Below, one piece after another: positions 56,604-64,000 of a stretch of 64,000 nt of DNA. Source of the DNA: Bathynomus jamesi (Eukaryota > Arthropoda > Malacostraca > Isopoda > Cirolanidae); the NCBI GenBank assembly GCA_023014485.1, contig JAJOZX010000088.1, positions 1,097,501 through 1,161,500 of the forward strand, in the 5' to 3' direction. A program made the position numbers and the translations under genes. A model generated the notes under the pieces. That model was not told the DNA's origin. It saw nothing but the letters and a program-made list of their open reading frames with translations, and searched no databases. Position 1 is the stretch's first letter, and each line of letters opens with the position of its first letter.

Positions 56604-56885
56604 CTCTGCGCTGTTTACCTTTCTCCTAATTCTACTGACTCTCCAAAATGCTTTGAGTACCTCATTTCCAAAGTGGAATACATTCTATCCCGCTCTCCTT
56701 TTGCTGAAATCTCCATTTTAGGAGATTTGAATGTTCACAACCACCTTTGGCTTTCCTCCCATTTCACCAACATCTTACAAGCTTACAACTTTTCCACCCT
56801 AAGTGACCTAGGGCAGATTGTACAGCACCCTACTCGTATCCCCGATCGCCTTGAAGAGAGACCCAAAGTTCAGGATTTATTTTTT

Positions 56886-57260
56886 TTATGCAGGAAAGAG
56901 GGGACAAGGGGGAACGCCCGCAAAAGCGCTCACCTCCCCCCTCCCCAGAAGAAGAAAAGAGCCAAAATCAAGGGCCAGGGTTTTTAAGATGCCTAGACAC
57001 TCTGCGTTTGAAAGATTTGAGGTCATAGACAGGGAGAAAGATGGATTCAGGAAGAGTGTTCCAGAGTTTACGGTTGAGTAGATGAAAGACTGGAAATACC
57101 GATTAACCCTTGCATTAGAGCGTTGGACAGAAAAGGGATGAGAAAGTGTAGAAAGTCTGGTGCTGCCTGTTCTCCTTAAAGGAGGAGGCATGCAGTTAGA
57201 GAGTTCAGAAGAGCAGTGTCCGTTATATTAACGATAGTAAAGAAAGAGTGAGGCAATATT
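56886..57260 (-). pseudogene. inverted LINE 3' end
   Basis: Minus-strand C-terminus of the same LINE type as 58623-59666 (MPPPLRRTGSTRLSTLSHPF, NARVNRYFQSFIYST, ECLGILKTLALDFGSFLL). It is joined head-on to the plus-strand endonuclease piece. Such inverted junctions are known from twin-primed LINE insertion or later rearrangement. Confidence 0.75.
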
Positions 57261-57361
57261 GTTATAATGTTACAATGTTATAATGTTTCAGACCAACAAA
57301 GACCCTAGGATCCACACATGGCTGGTCTACCTAACTGTGTTCGTGTATTGTGTATGTCCTC

Positions 57362-57420
57362 CGTGGTGGCGGAGGGGACCTACAATTTTACGTGGGTTCC
57401 GAACCACAAGAACATAAGAA
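57362..57420 (-). repeat. SINE body fragment
   Basis: Minus strand GGTTCGGAACCCACGTAAAA and TTGTAGGTCCCCTCCGCCAC, the body of the 5S-headed SINE at 49945-50113, without the 5S head. Confidence 0.65.
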
Positions 57421-57540
57421 ATTTATGTAAAAACTGCCGGTAAATTGGCAACGACCAATTTTTACGAAACTAAATAATTATCAATTTAAAACTAATTAAT
57501 TATCGATTTAAAACTAAAGATAGAATCTCTGGATCCAGAG

Positions 57541-57771
57541 GATCAAGTCATAATAGACCACTATCCACAAATGTTACACTCTATATCTATTTATAACGGA
57601 CATGCAAATATATCAGATCCAAAGAATCCAGTCAATTTCATTACGGTATCCATCAAGTCACGGTCCATATCGATTGCGGACCAAGTCAAAATTTACAATC
57701 ATATACATTACAATATATACACTTACGAGAAAAAGAGTAGGTGTGGCTGTAAAGACTGTACAGTAATGTAG
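57541..57771 (+). CDS. unrecognised small ORF
   Basis: Open frame continuing from about 57541: MLHSISIYNGHANISDPKNP, VNFITVSIKSRSISIADQVK, ending KKSRCGCKDCTVM. The C-x-C-x2-C end could bind metal. Codon use looks protein-like. A dispersed motif also seen near 15.4-15.8 kb starts 26 bp later. It could be part of an unrecognised element. Confidence 0.3.
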   Translation, partial: DQVIIDHYPQMLHSISIYNGHANISDPKNPVNFITVSIKSRSISIADQVKIYNHIHYNIYTYEKKSRCGCKDCTVM

Positions 57772-57779
57772 AAATGTGT

Positions 57780-58010
57780 GTGCACCCATTTTGGGTCTCC
57801 CATTTAAAGGTGTTTGTGGGGCAAGTGAAGATCATGAGTTTTTCAATACCTCACAGTACTATGGGGGGCACCGCTCGGCAGAGGAATTTCTTTAAATGGG
57901 GTGTGTAAGGACAGAGAGTTTCCCCTAACCCAAGACGCTGCCTCCCTATATCCCACAACACTTGTGTTGAGCTGTGGGATCTATCCCCAGAAAGCCTTAA
58001 TTTTACTACC
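57780..58010 (+). repeat. dispersed coding-like motif, copy 3
   Basis: GGGTCTCCCATTTAAAGGTG then TTTGTGGGGCAAGTGA matches 15385-15414 and 15761-15794. Downstream is a palindrome of CCCACAAC/GTTGTGGG type (CCCACAACACTTGTGTTGAG plus CTGTGGG). Confidence 0.45.
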
Positions 58011-58622
58011 TTAAACTATACCCTTTCTATCAACATATGCGTCTAATCGATTTTTAAACATGTTTATAGACGTGCTACTAATTACTTCTACCGGCAAACT
58101 ATTCCAGCTATTTACTATTCTATGCGTAAAAAAGTTTTTCGCAACTGCTGTCTCGAACCTTCTACTTGTCAACTTACACCCGTTATTTCTAGTCCTATTA
58201 TATTGAGATATTTCGAAAAAGCTATCTCTATCTACGTTATCGAACCCATTCATAATTTTGAAAACCTGGATTAGATCACCCCTTAACCTCCTGGTCTCGA
58301 GTGTTGTCAATTTTAACTCCTTAAGCCTATGCTCGTACGATTGAAGACAGTGATTAAGAGGCGGGGAATTGATGAGAAGAAAAGCCTTTGATTCCACCCA
58401 GTCAGGTACGGCTATGTGGGTTGAGCCACCCCATACATGAGAAGCATACTCCATACAGGGGCGGACAAGACCCCTATACAGACACAGCAACTGAGCTGGA
58501 GTGAAGAAACTGCGAACCCGGTACAGTACCCCTAACATCTTGGAAGCTGTTTTGGCAAAGATCACAAGGAAAGGAAATTCGTTTTCATTCAGCCAATCCC
58601 AAAGAAGGGTGACCGCTCTCAA
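58011..58622 (-). pseudogene. chimeric LINE 3' segment
   Basis: 203-codon minus-strand frame. Its first part (MRAVTLLWDWLNENEFPFLV...FAKTASKMLGVLYRVRSFFT...LYRGLVRPCMEYASHVWGGS...ESKAFLLINSPPLNHCLQS) is the RT connection region of the decapod-type LINE. From YEHRLKELKLTTLETRRLRG onward it is the C-terminus of a different LINE class (QYNRTRNNGCKLTSRRFETA, FFTHRIVNSWNSLPVEVISS). The switch at about 58345 is in frame, so it may be a template-switch chimera. It lies head to head with the plus-strand LINE at 58623. Confidence 0.7.
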
Positions 58623-59666
58623 TCCTCCCTCTTTCCGTTTCTATCCTTCTATCTGTGCCTTCATCTCTAATTTCTTTTGCCGATCCATAGCTGCGGTTGT
58701 AGATGGCCACTGTGCTTCTCCTAAAACTATTAACAGTGGTGTTCCTCAGGGTTCTGTCCTGTCACCCACTCTTTTTCTTTTATTTATCAATGATCTTTTA
58801 AGTCACACTTCCTTTCCTATTCATTCCCATACCGATGAATCCACTCTTCACTTCTCCACCCGCTTCCCAAAGCGTCCCTCTCAAAAGTCACTCCATGATT
58901 TACGTTAGACGGCTATGGTATACCAGACCTCTGATCTTTCTGCCATCTCTGGATGGGGCAGAGAAAACCTCGTGGCTTTCAATGCTTCAAAAACTCGGTT
59001 CCTTCATATTTCTACTTCTCACAATCTTCCACTGGCTATCCCCTTACCTTCAACAACACACAACTCAATCCTTCCTCTTCTCTTAACATTCTTGGCGTTT
59101 CCTTTTCTCGTGATCTTTCCTGGAAAGATCACATATACTCTCTTTCCAAAACAGCTTCTAAGAGGTTAGGTGTGCTGTACCGCCTTCGCGGTTTCTTCAT
59201 CCCCACTCAGTTACTGTCTCTGTACAGGGGGCTTGTCTGCCCATGTGTGGAATATGTTCTCATGTATGGGATGGCTGAACCCATACAGCCGAACTTGACA
59301 GGGTGCAATCAAAAGCTTTTCGTCTCATTAATTCCCCGCCTCGTACTGACTGTCTTCAATCCGTCTCTCTTCGCCGGAATGTTGCCTCACTCTCTCTTTA
59401 CTATCATTATTATAACGGACACTACTCTTCTGAACTTTAACTGCATGCCTCCTCCTTTAAGGAGAGCACGCAGCATCATAATTTCTACACTTGCTCATCC
59501 CTTTTCTTTCCAACTCTCTAACGCAAGGGGTAATTGGTATTTTCAATCTTTCATCTACTCAACCGGTCAACTCTGGAACAATCTCCCTCAATCCAACTTT
59601 CCCCCTGATTATGACCCATCTTTCAAACGTAGAGTGTCCAAGCACCTTGAAAACTCTGGACCTTGA
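58623..59666 (+). pseudogene. LINE reverse transcriptase C-part
   Basis: FYPSICAFISNFFCRSIAAV, DGHCASPKTINSGVPQGSVL, SPTLFLLFINDLLSHTSFP, then HTDEST where the catalytic Y/F-A-D-D should be, so the active site is lost. Then, after shifts, SGWGRENLVAFNASKTRFLH, LNILGVSFSRDLSWKDHIYS, SKTASKRLGVLYRLRGFFIP and the C-terminal block MPPPLRRARSIIISTLAHPF...LWNNLPQSNFPPDYDPSFKR. Same LINE type as 55235-57260, and collinear with 56886-57260 in inverted form. Ends near 59690. Confidence 0.8.
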
Positions 59667-59705
59667 TTTTGGCTCGTTTCTTCTTTGGACCACCTTCATC
59701 TCTGA

Positions 59706-59888
59706 AGGAGCTTGAAGCCTTCCTTCTTGAGGAATGGTTAAACATTTCACTGGAAACCATTCAAAACTTGTATGAATCAATTCCACGAAGAATTGAAGCT
59801 GTTCTACAAGCAAAGGGTAGTCCAACTCCTTATTAGTAATTAAATCATGCATTTCCAGCAGTGTTTCCATTATTTTGTCAAACCCCTG
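59706..59888 (+). pseudogene. Tc1-like transposase C-terminus and TIR
   Basis: KELEAFLLEEWLNISLETIQ, then NLYESIPRRIEAVLQAKGSS and a stop at 59834-59836, the standard Tc1 C-terminus. The TIR follows, ending TTTTGTCAAACCCCTG at 59888 before TA. The rest of the element is missing; it abuts the LINE 3' end. Confidence 0.8.
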
Positions 59889-59935
59889 TATATTACTAGA
59901 TAAATTAAACACATATAGCATAAACAAAATTTTGT

Positions 59936-60240
59936 TAAATTGGTTAAGTCATATCTCTCTAATTGTCACCAGTATGTTAAGATAAAAGACGTTTCATTAG
60001 AATATGTTGTATTGGAAAGTGGGTTTCCACGAGCATCTATCCTTTGACCCTCACTTTTCTTAATGCACGCAAATATTTTTTACCGATCAACAACATTAAA
60101 CTGTACTCAGTATGCAGACGATATAACACACTTCTCCACACCACGATATCGAGTCCCTAATGAAAGAAATAAACAAGAAATTAGAACATATTTATAAATG
60201 AATGTAAGCAAATAAGCTTTCACTGAACTTCAAAAATTTA
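59936..60240 (+). pseudogene. decayed LINE RT fragment
   Basis: Pieces in shifted frames: a GFPRASIL-type relic of G(V/F)PQGSIL, and YADDITHFSTPRY with the Y-A-D-D intact but the surrounding frame destroyed. Similar in type to 3283-4850. Confidence 0.55.
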
Positions 60241-60284
60241 TTATATTTGACTGTAACTAAAAGAAAAATCGTAGCAAGTGTAGT

Positions 60285-60901
60285 GGGTCTTTTCCGTTTG
60301 GGGGCTAGCAGCAAATTTTAATGAAAATCGGTATAATAATGTAGTTTTGGTCACTGATTTCAAAAATAACTTTCTTTTTTTTGGAGAAATGGAAAACAAA
60401 TATGTTAGAGCACTTTAAATAAGTAATATGTGTTTAACTAGATTAAACTAGTTACAGAGGATTATGTTAAATTTAGCCAGAGTCACAAACTGCTACTGTT
60501 TATGAAAAAGTGCCCTAAATATGGGAAAGTGGGTTCCTTTGATAAGAATACCCAGTTCTTTCGTTGCCAAAAGCGTCGGTCAAACGGTAAAAAGTGTAAC
60601 TTTACGAAGAATACGTTTTTTGAAGTATCCCGCCAGATCTGTAAAAGTAGCAGAAAAAATGAAGAATTAATGCCAGTTAGGTCAATTGAATGCCAGGTTA
60701 GGTCAAATGTACGCCCTTGACGATTGGTTAGGTTAAGTCATGATATTTTCGTTGAAAACACATTAATTATTTAAAGTGCTCTAACATGTTTGAGTTTCAT
60801 TTCTCCAAAAAAAGAGTTATTTTTTAAATCAGTGACCAAAACTACATTAGTATACCGATTCTCATTAAAATTCGTTGCTAGCCCCCAAACGGAAAAGATC
60901 C
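60285..60901 (+). mobile_element. foldback element 3, TSD AGTGTAGT
   Basis: 617 bp with about 135-bp inverted arms starting GGGTCTTTTCCGTTTGGGGG and containing TAGTTTTGGTCACTGATTTC. Perfect 8-bp duplication AGTGTAGT at 60277-60284 and 60902-60909. The loop holds a transposase-like zinc-ribbon fragment (60502-60660) and the recurrent core GTACGCCCTTGACGATTGG. GG ends and 8-bp duplications resemble Merlin elements. Confidence 0.85.
60502..60720 (+). pseudogene. zinc-ribbon fragment, Merlin/IS1595-like
   Basis: MKKCPKYGKVGSFDKNTQFF then RCQKRRSNGKKCNFTKNTFF and EVSRQICKSS. The layout C-P-K-x-G-K ... W/F-x-C ... C ... K-x-T-F-F-E-x-S recalls the N-terminal zinc ribbon of Merlin/ISXO2-like transposases, with the second Cys of CPKCG replaced by Tyr. 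The catalytic domain is absent. The frame then runs into the core repeat and ends at 60720. Confidence 0.4.
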
Positions 60902-60950
60902 AGTGTAGTTTATGTTCCCCTGACGCAAAAGGGGGACATAAACTACACTA
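60902..60950. repeat. hairpin beside foldback element 3
   Basis: AGTGTAGTTTATGTTCCCC is inverted as GGGGGACATAAACTACACT after an 11-base loop; GAACGTAAACTACACTAGG follows as a third copy at about 60963. Confidence 0.8.
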
Positions 60951-61070
60951 GGTCAAAGTTAGGGAACGTAAACTACACTAGGATCTTTAGGAGACATTTT
61001 TTAAATGAATCCATCAAATAAAATGTTAAAACTAAACGAAAATATTATGACTTAACCTAACCAATCGTCA

Positions 61071-61072
<2 letters not shown>

Positions 61073-61123
<51 letters not shown>
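61073..61123. repeat. (TA)n microsatellite
   Basis: About 25 TA units immediately left of element D, preceded by the core motif CTTAACCTAACCAATCGTCA. Confidence 0.95.
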
Positions 61124-61124
<1 letters not shown>

Positions 61125-61127
<3 letters not shown>

Positions 61128-63676
61128 GGTGGCTTTTATCCATATGGTGAAATTTCAGAACAGAGCAATGTTACGTCTGACCCCGCCAAATGGTTCCTTT
61201 TTATGAAATATTATCCTATGTGAAATTTGAACAGAAGATGTTAATATTTAGAGGTGGCTCAAAGCCGTCAAAATTTGCACATTCTAGCACCCCTCCAGAC
61301 ATAGGCCAAGTGTGGTGGTCGTTTAAGTTATTTGTCTGGGAAATTAAGTATATTTGTTCCATGACTCTTTTTATTGCATTATTATAAAGAAAAAGCATTG
61401 TACAAAAATCTAATTACATAATTTCAAAATAGTGTAGAAGGGACACTTGGTTATAACAGAATCGCACATCACGACTACATCAGCAGCGTTGATTTCTTCG
61501 CGTCAGGAAAGTTTGCCCGGCTCTGCTCGATAACTTGGAGGGCATACTGCAGCTACTCTTCATTTCGAAATCGCCCTGACCGCGTCGCGTCTTGTATCAG
61601 GGCAACGCCTCTCTCTGCATGGTCGTTGGTCGTTGCTAAAGAGCGGACGATTGCCTGGGCATCCTCTCCTTCCTTCTCTTTTGAAATTTACAGAATGGCC
61701 TGCTTTGTGGTTGAATCCACCTCTGGATCAAAGAGGCTTAGAAGAATCAAATCCTCCGACAGGTACCATAGGTGTCCGGTCAACTTGCGTGATGTAGCTG
61801 CACTGATGTTTCGTTGAGGGTATGTGTGAAGCTGCTGAAGAAGTTGGAGATCGTTTCTAGCAGCAGTGGAAGGAAGAGGTGCCAGAAACCAGGCCTTGAG
61901 GTAAACCTTTGCAAGAAAGATGTTAAAATCTCTCAGTCCCTTAGCTTTCCTCGCTGTCAGATGAAACTGAGACCGGAACATCCAAACTTTGAGGCTGTAA
62001 ATGGCTTTTGCCATCCAGCGAGCAAGATGCATAGGCCCATAAGCTCGAAACGTCTTTCCACGTGAAGGTGTGCTTCCGAGGAAGATCAGCATAAGGTTGA
62101 GTAGCTCGCGATAGTCATCTCGGGGTTGGTGTTCTAACAGCTGCTGCTCACTGAATGCAATGACCTCGTTCCGGACATCGGCGAGCTCTAATGCAGCGAA
62201 GTCGTCCGAGAAGGCGCCCTTGTACCTTTCTTCGTCAATGGATGGCCATTGTGCTTGGAATCGCTTGAACAAGAGGATTTCCGGTGCACTGTTGGGGCCC
62301 AAGCAAGCTTGAAAAGCGGCGGCCAAGACCAACTCCAGGATATGGTGTCGAAAGACAAAATGCAGAAGACGCCGGCCCAGTAGGAGCTCGAGAATTACGC
62401 AGGCTCCTGACGATCGACCGGTGTTGGATTTAGTTGTGTCAAAGCACATGGCACGGATAAAGTTTTCTAGCCCCCACTGGTGAATGGTGTTGTACACAGT
62501 TTGGGCCATAGCTTGGCCGGTCCCATTGGGTATCTTCGGAATCCCCAGCAGCTTCTTCTCTCCCATTGTCGAGATTAGAATAGCCAGCCTATCCACCTTC
62601 ATATTCCCTGTGAGATCAAGCATGAGCTTGCTACCCCAGTGGACTGTAAGGGGTGTGTCTGGTTTGAACGCCTCTTTGATGCTGGCAGCGGCTGCTTCTC
62701 GGTGTTGTTAACGTTGACGTTGGATGGTCGACCTGTTCAGAGCAAGCTCTTGTGCGTCTTGTCCAAGGGCTCTGGAAGCCTCGAAGATGATCATCATAGT
62801 AGCTCTGTCACTTAAACCATTTCGATCAAGCATAGCGGCCAGTTGGGGTGAAGTGACAGGTTTGCGTCCTCGTTTTCGTGGCGGAGAGACACTACCCGCA
62901 CTACTTGTGCTGGGACCTGGTTCTTGATACAGATCTTCTGAGTCAGTGCTGCTCTCCAGCTCCGTTTTTCCCAACAAGGCTTCTTTGTCAAGTTGTGATC
63001 GATGACGTCTCCTCATCAATTTTTCCTCCTTCTCCTTCTGCTTCTGCTGTTGTTGGAACAGCACCTTGTCAACTCCCCCCAGAGATCCAGGTCGTCCCTT
63101 CTTCCGCTGAGATTCAAGGAAAAGCTTGTCTTCTTGATTCTTGATGAGCTCCATGGCATAAGCCTGTGCTACGTCAAAAAGTTTCTCGACTTTGGCTAAG
63201 AAAGTGGCTTCATCAGCTTGTTGGGTTCGACGGCTTTTGTTCTTCTTCAGCCCCTTCCACTTAATCGAATCCTGGCTATGTTTGGTTGGGATTCTGGCGC
63301 GAGACCAGAACTCTTCGACTTGCTCGATGGTCAGAGTTGCTGCTGTTCGGATTTCTTCTTTGAGAACAATATGGCGATGCAAGAAGTGGCCAAGAACTTG
63401 CTTCCCCGAAAGGAGTTTACTTCCTTCGATCCGGTCCGCGGGGCTAACCAGAAAATCGTGGGAGCGCGTTGCCATCATGCATAAAACCTGTGAGCAAAGA
63501 AAATGAAACAGGTCATCGAGGTCACAAATAGGGGGCAAACTTTGAAGCCCTTGAGCCACCACTAAATATTATTCAATCTGGCTCATATTTGACTCATCTT
63601 AGTTTTTACCAAAATGGAACCACCTGAGAAGGTCAGAGGTAGAACTTTCCAAAATGTCAAAATAAGGGCCACCCTA
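61125..63676 (-). mobile_element. hAT-like element D
   Basis: 2552 bp between TAAGGTGGCTTTTAT (left) and the inverse of TAGGGTGGCCCTTAT (right); arms stay alignable for about 80 bp (both have TCTGACC and TGGTTCC). The flanks are TA-rich, so the duplication is not readable. It encodes one transposase on the minus strand. A CACTG element begins 7 bp beyond the right end. Confidence 0.75.
61475..63487 (-). pseudogene. element D transposase (hAT-like), three in-frame stops
   Basis: An intron acceptor (TTTTCTTTGCTCACAG) precedes 63487; the first Met is at 63478 (MMATRSHDFLVSPADRIEGS). One reading frame runs to 61475 with stops at 62708-62710, 61688-61690 and one near 61545. N-terminal module: FWSRARIPTK, KLFDVAQAYAMELI, FLESQRKKGRPGSLGGVDKV, an acidic/Ser linker, AAMLDRNGLSDRATMMI and STIQRQR. 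Catalytic part: VHWGSKLMLD (first Asp of the family's DGK is Gly-Ser here), CFDTTKSNTGRSSGA (second Asp), FVFRHHILELVL (first Cys of C-x2-H is Phe), RDDYRELLNLMLIFLG, ARWMAKAIYSLKVWMFR (RW), LWYLSEDL and NDHAERGVALI (Glu-Arg). It has no frameshifts, only stops. Closest to element B. Confidence 0.75.
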
Positions 63677-63682
63677 ATATTA

Positions 63683-64000
63683 CACTGGTATGCATCAATT
63701 TTGTTGTCAAGGGTTTTGTAAGTGATTCTTATAGAGTTTTTCCTGCTGATTTCGAATCTGAAATCTGTTTTTCTCAATCAGCTCAGGTTATCCGGCTATG
63801 GCCTCATAAGTAAAATAGAATTTTTCGTGATTTTGTCAAGGCAGAATTGGAACAGTAACATCTATCATCACTTGTTTCACTTGTATAATATCTTTTTTTA
63901 CTTTTCAGGCATATAGATAAAATATTTCATAATGAATAGAGCGTGTAAAAATGATCCCAATAGATTCTGCTACATATGTGGGACGGTTACCATGCCAAAT
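63683..64000 (+). mobile_element. second CACTG element, left end (runs off the window)
   Basis: Left terminus CACTGGTATGCATCAATTTT preceded by TTA at 63680-63682, as for the element at 28999. The transposase start lies 248 bp inside. The right end is beyond the window. Confidence 0.6.
63931..64000 (+). CDS. start of a CACTG-element transposase (partial)
   Basis: MNRACKNDPNRFCYICGTVT then MPN at the window edge. It matches the N-terminus at 29762 (CKNNPDSFCYICGNFTLP), including the C-x2-C of the first zinc-binding pair, but is clearly diverged, so it is a different family member rather than a recent copy. Only 23 codons are visible. Confidence 0.8.

Larger units (their letters stand above)
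55235..56887 (+). pseudogene. LINE 5' part with endonuclease, interrupted
   Basis: Starts MASTSRASESPEEGTINVPI, continues to SRGDES, is interrupted by a hAT (55351-56269), then resumes with a short stretch ending FINFCNIQ, the start of the LINE endonuclease domain. After a mariner fragment (56348-56603) it continues LCAVYLSPNSTDSPKCFEYL...FAEISILGDLNVHNHLWLSS (metal-binding GD-N block) and IVQHPTRIPDRL. About 100 residues of endonuclease are missing around the mariner. At 56886 the sequence switches to an inverted LINE 3' end. I recognise this LINE type from decapod crustaceans. Non-functional. Confidence 0.75.

Noticed and set aside
59559..59927. Minus-strand 122-codon frame
   Set aside because: It crosses the junction of a LINE 3' end and a Tc1 C-terminus, both coding on the plus strand; it is an antisense artefact.
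51300..61070. TTAGG-containing words as telomeric repeats
   Set aside because: The words (CCTAACCTAACC, TTAGGTTAAG) are short and always in the same foldback core, not in tandem arrays, so this is not telomeric DNA.

Overview
This is a eukaryotic, almost certainly arthropod, window made almost entirely of transposable elements. I see no convincing host gene, rRNA, tRNA or CRISPR array. Evidence for an arthropod is the mix of mariner, Tc1, CACTG, hAT-like, MULE and Polinton elements, a non-LTR retroelement lineage that I know as abundant in decapod crustaceans (crabs and shrimps), very long (TA)n, (GA)n, (CA)n and (CT)n tracts, and an AT-rich background. A decapod is my best guess; that is inference, not proof.

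Layout. 0-5.6 kb: mariner fragments, a FLYWCH-MULE transposon (322-2288) with long terminal inverted repeats (TIRs) built of short tandem units, a decayed LINE, and small hAT-like MITEs. 5.7-12.3 kb: a three-level nest, with a 33-bp minisatellite split by a LINE (5924-12141) that is itself split by a hAT-like element (element A, 8553-11814) with a clean 8-bp target duplication. 12.3-20.4 kb: mostly non-coding, with a 271-bp-arm palindrome, a decayed Polinton DNA polymerase, and the first copy of a repeat block that recurs at 25.1-27.7 kb. 20.5-23.5 kb: hAT-like element B. 23.5-35.6 kb: a second nest, where a dispersed repeat is split by a 7.5-kb Tc1-type element (27772-35259) with an intact 346-aa transposase; that element carries a CACTG-ended transposon (28999-31996), a hAT deletion derivative (33548-34453) and a hAT MITE (35022-35203). 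35.7-40.7 kb: an unrecognised decayed reading frame and hAT-like element C. 41.1-45.2 kb: a decayed Polinton/Maverick (integrase, virion-type proteins, adenovirus-type protease). 45.9-51.5 kb: mariner and Tc1 elements, a 5S-rRNA-derived SINE, and two foldback elements. 51.8-53.5 kb: a MULE-like non-autonomous element holding a hAT. 55.0-60.3 kb: rearranged LINE copies interrupted by hAT and mariner pieces. 60.3-64 kb: a foldback element, hAT-like element D, and the start of a second CACTG transposon.

The most notable system is a set of four diverged members (A, B, C, D) of one transposase family. They share a D...D...E pattern, C-x2-H, an RW motif and a characteristic N-terminal module, and three have termini fitting hAT rules. 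I do not recognise a published name for this family. Nearly all coding regions carry frameshifts or stops; the Tc1 transposase at 32118-33158 is the only long transposase frame without a visible defect.
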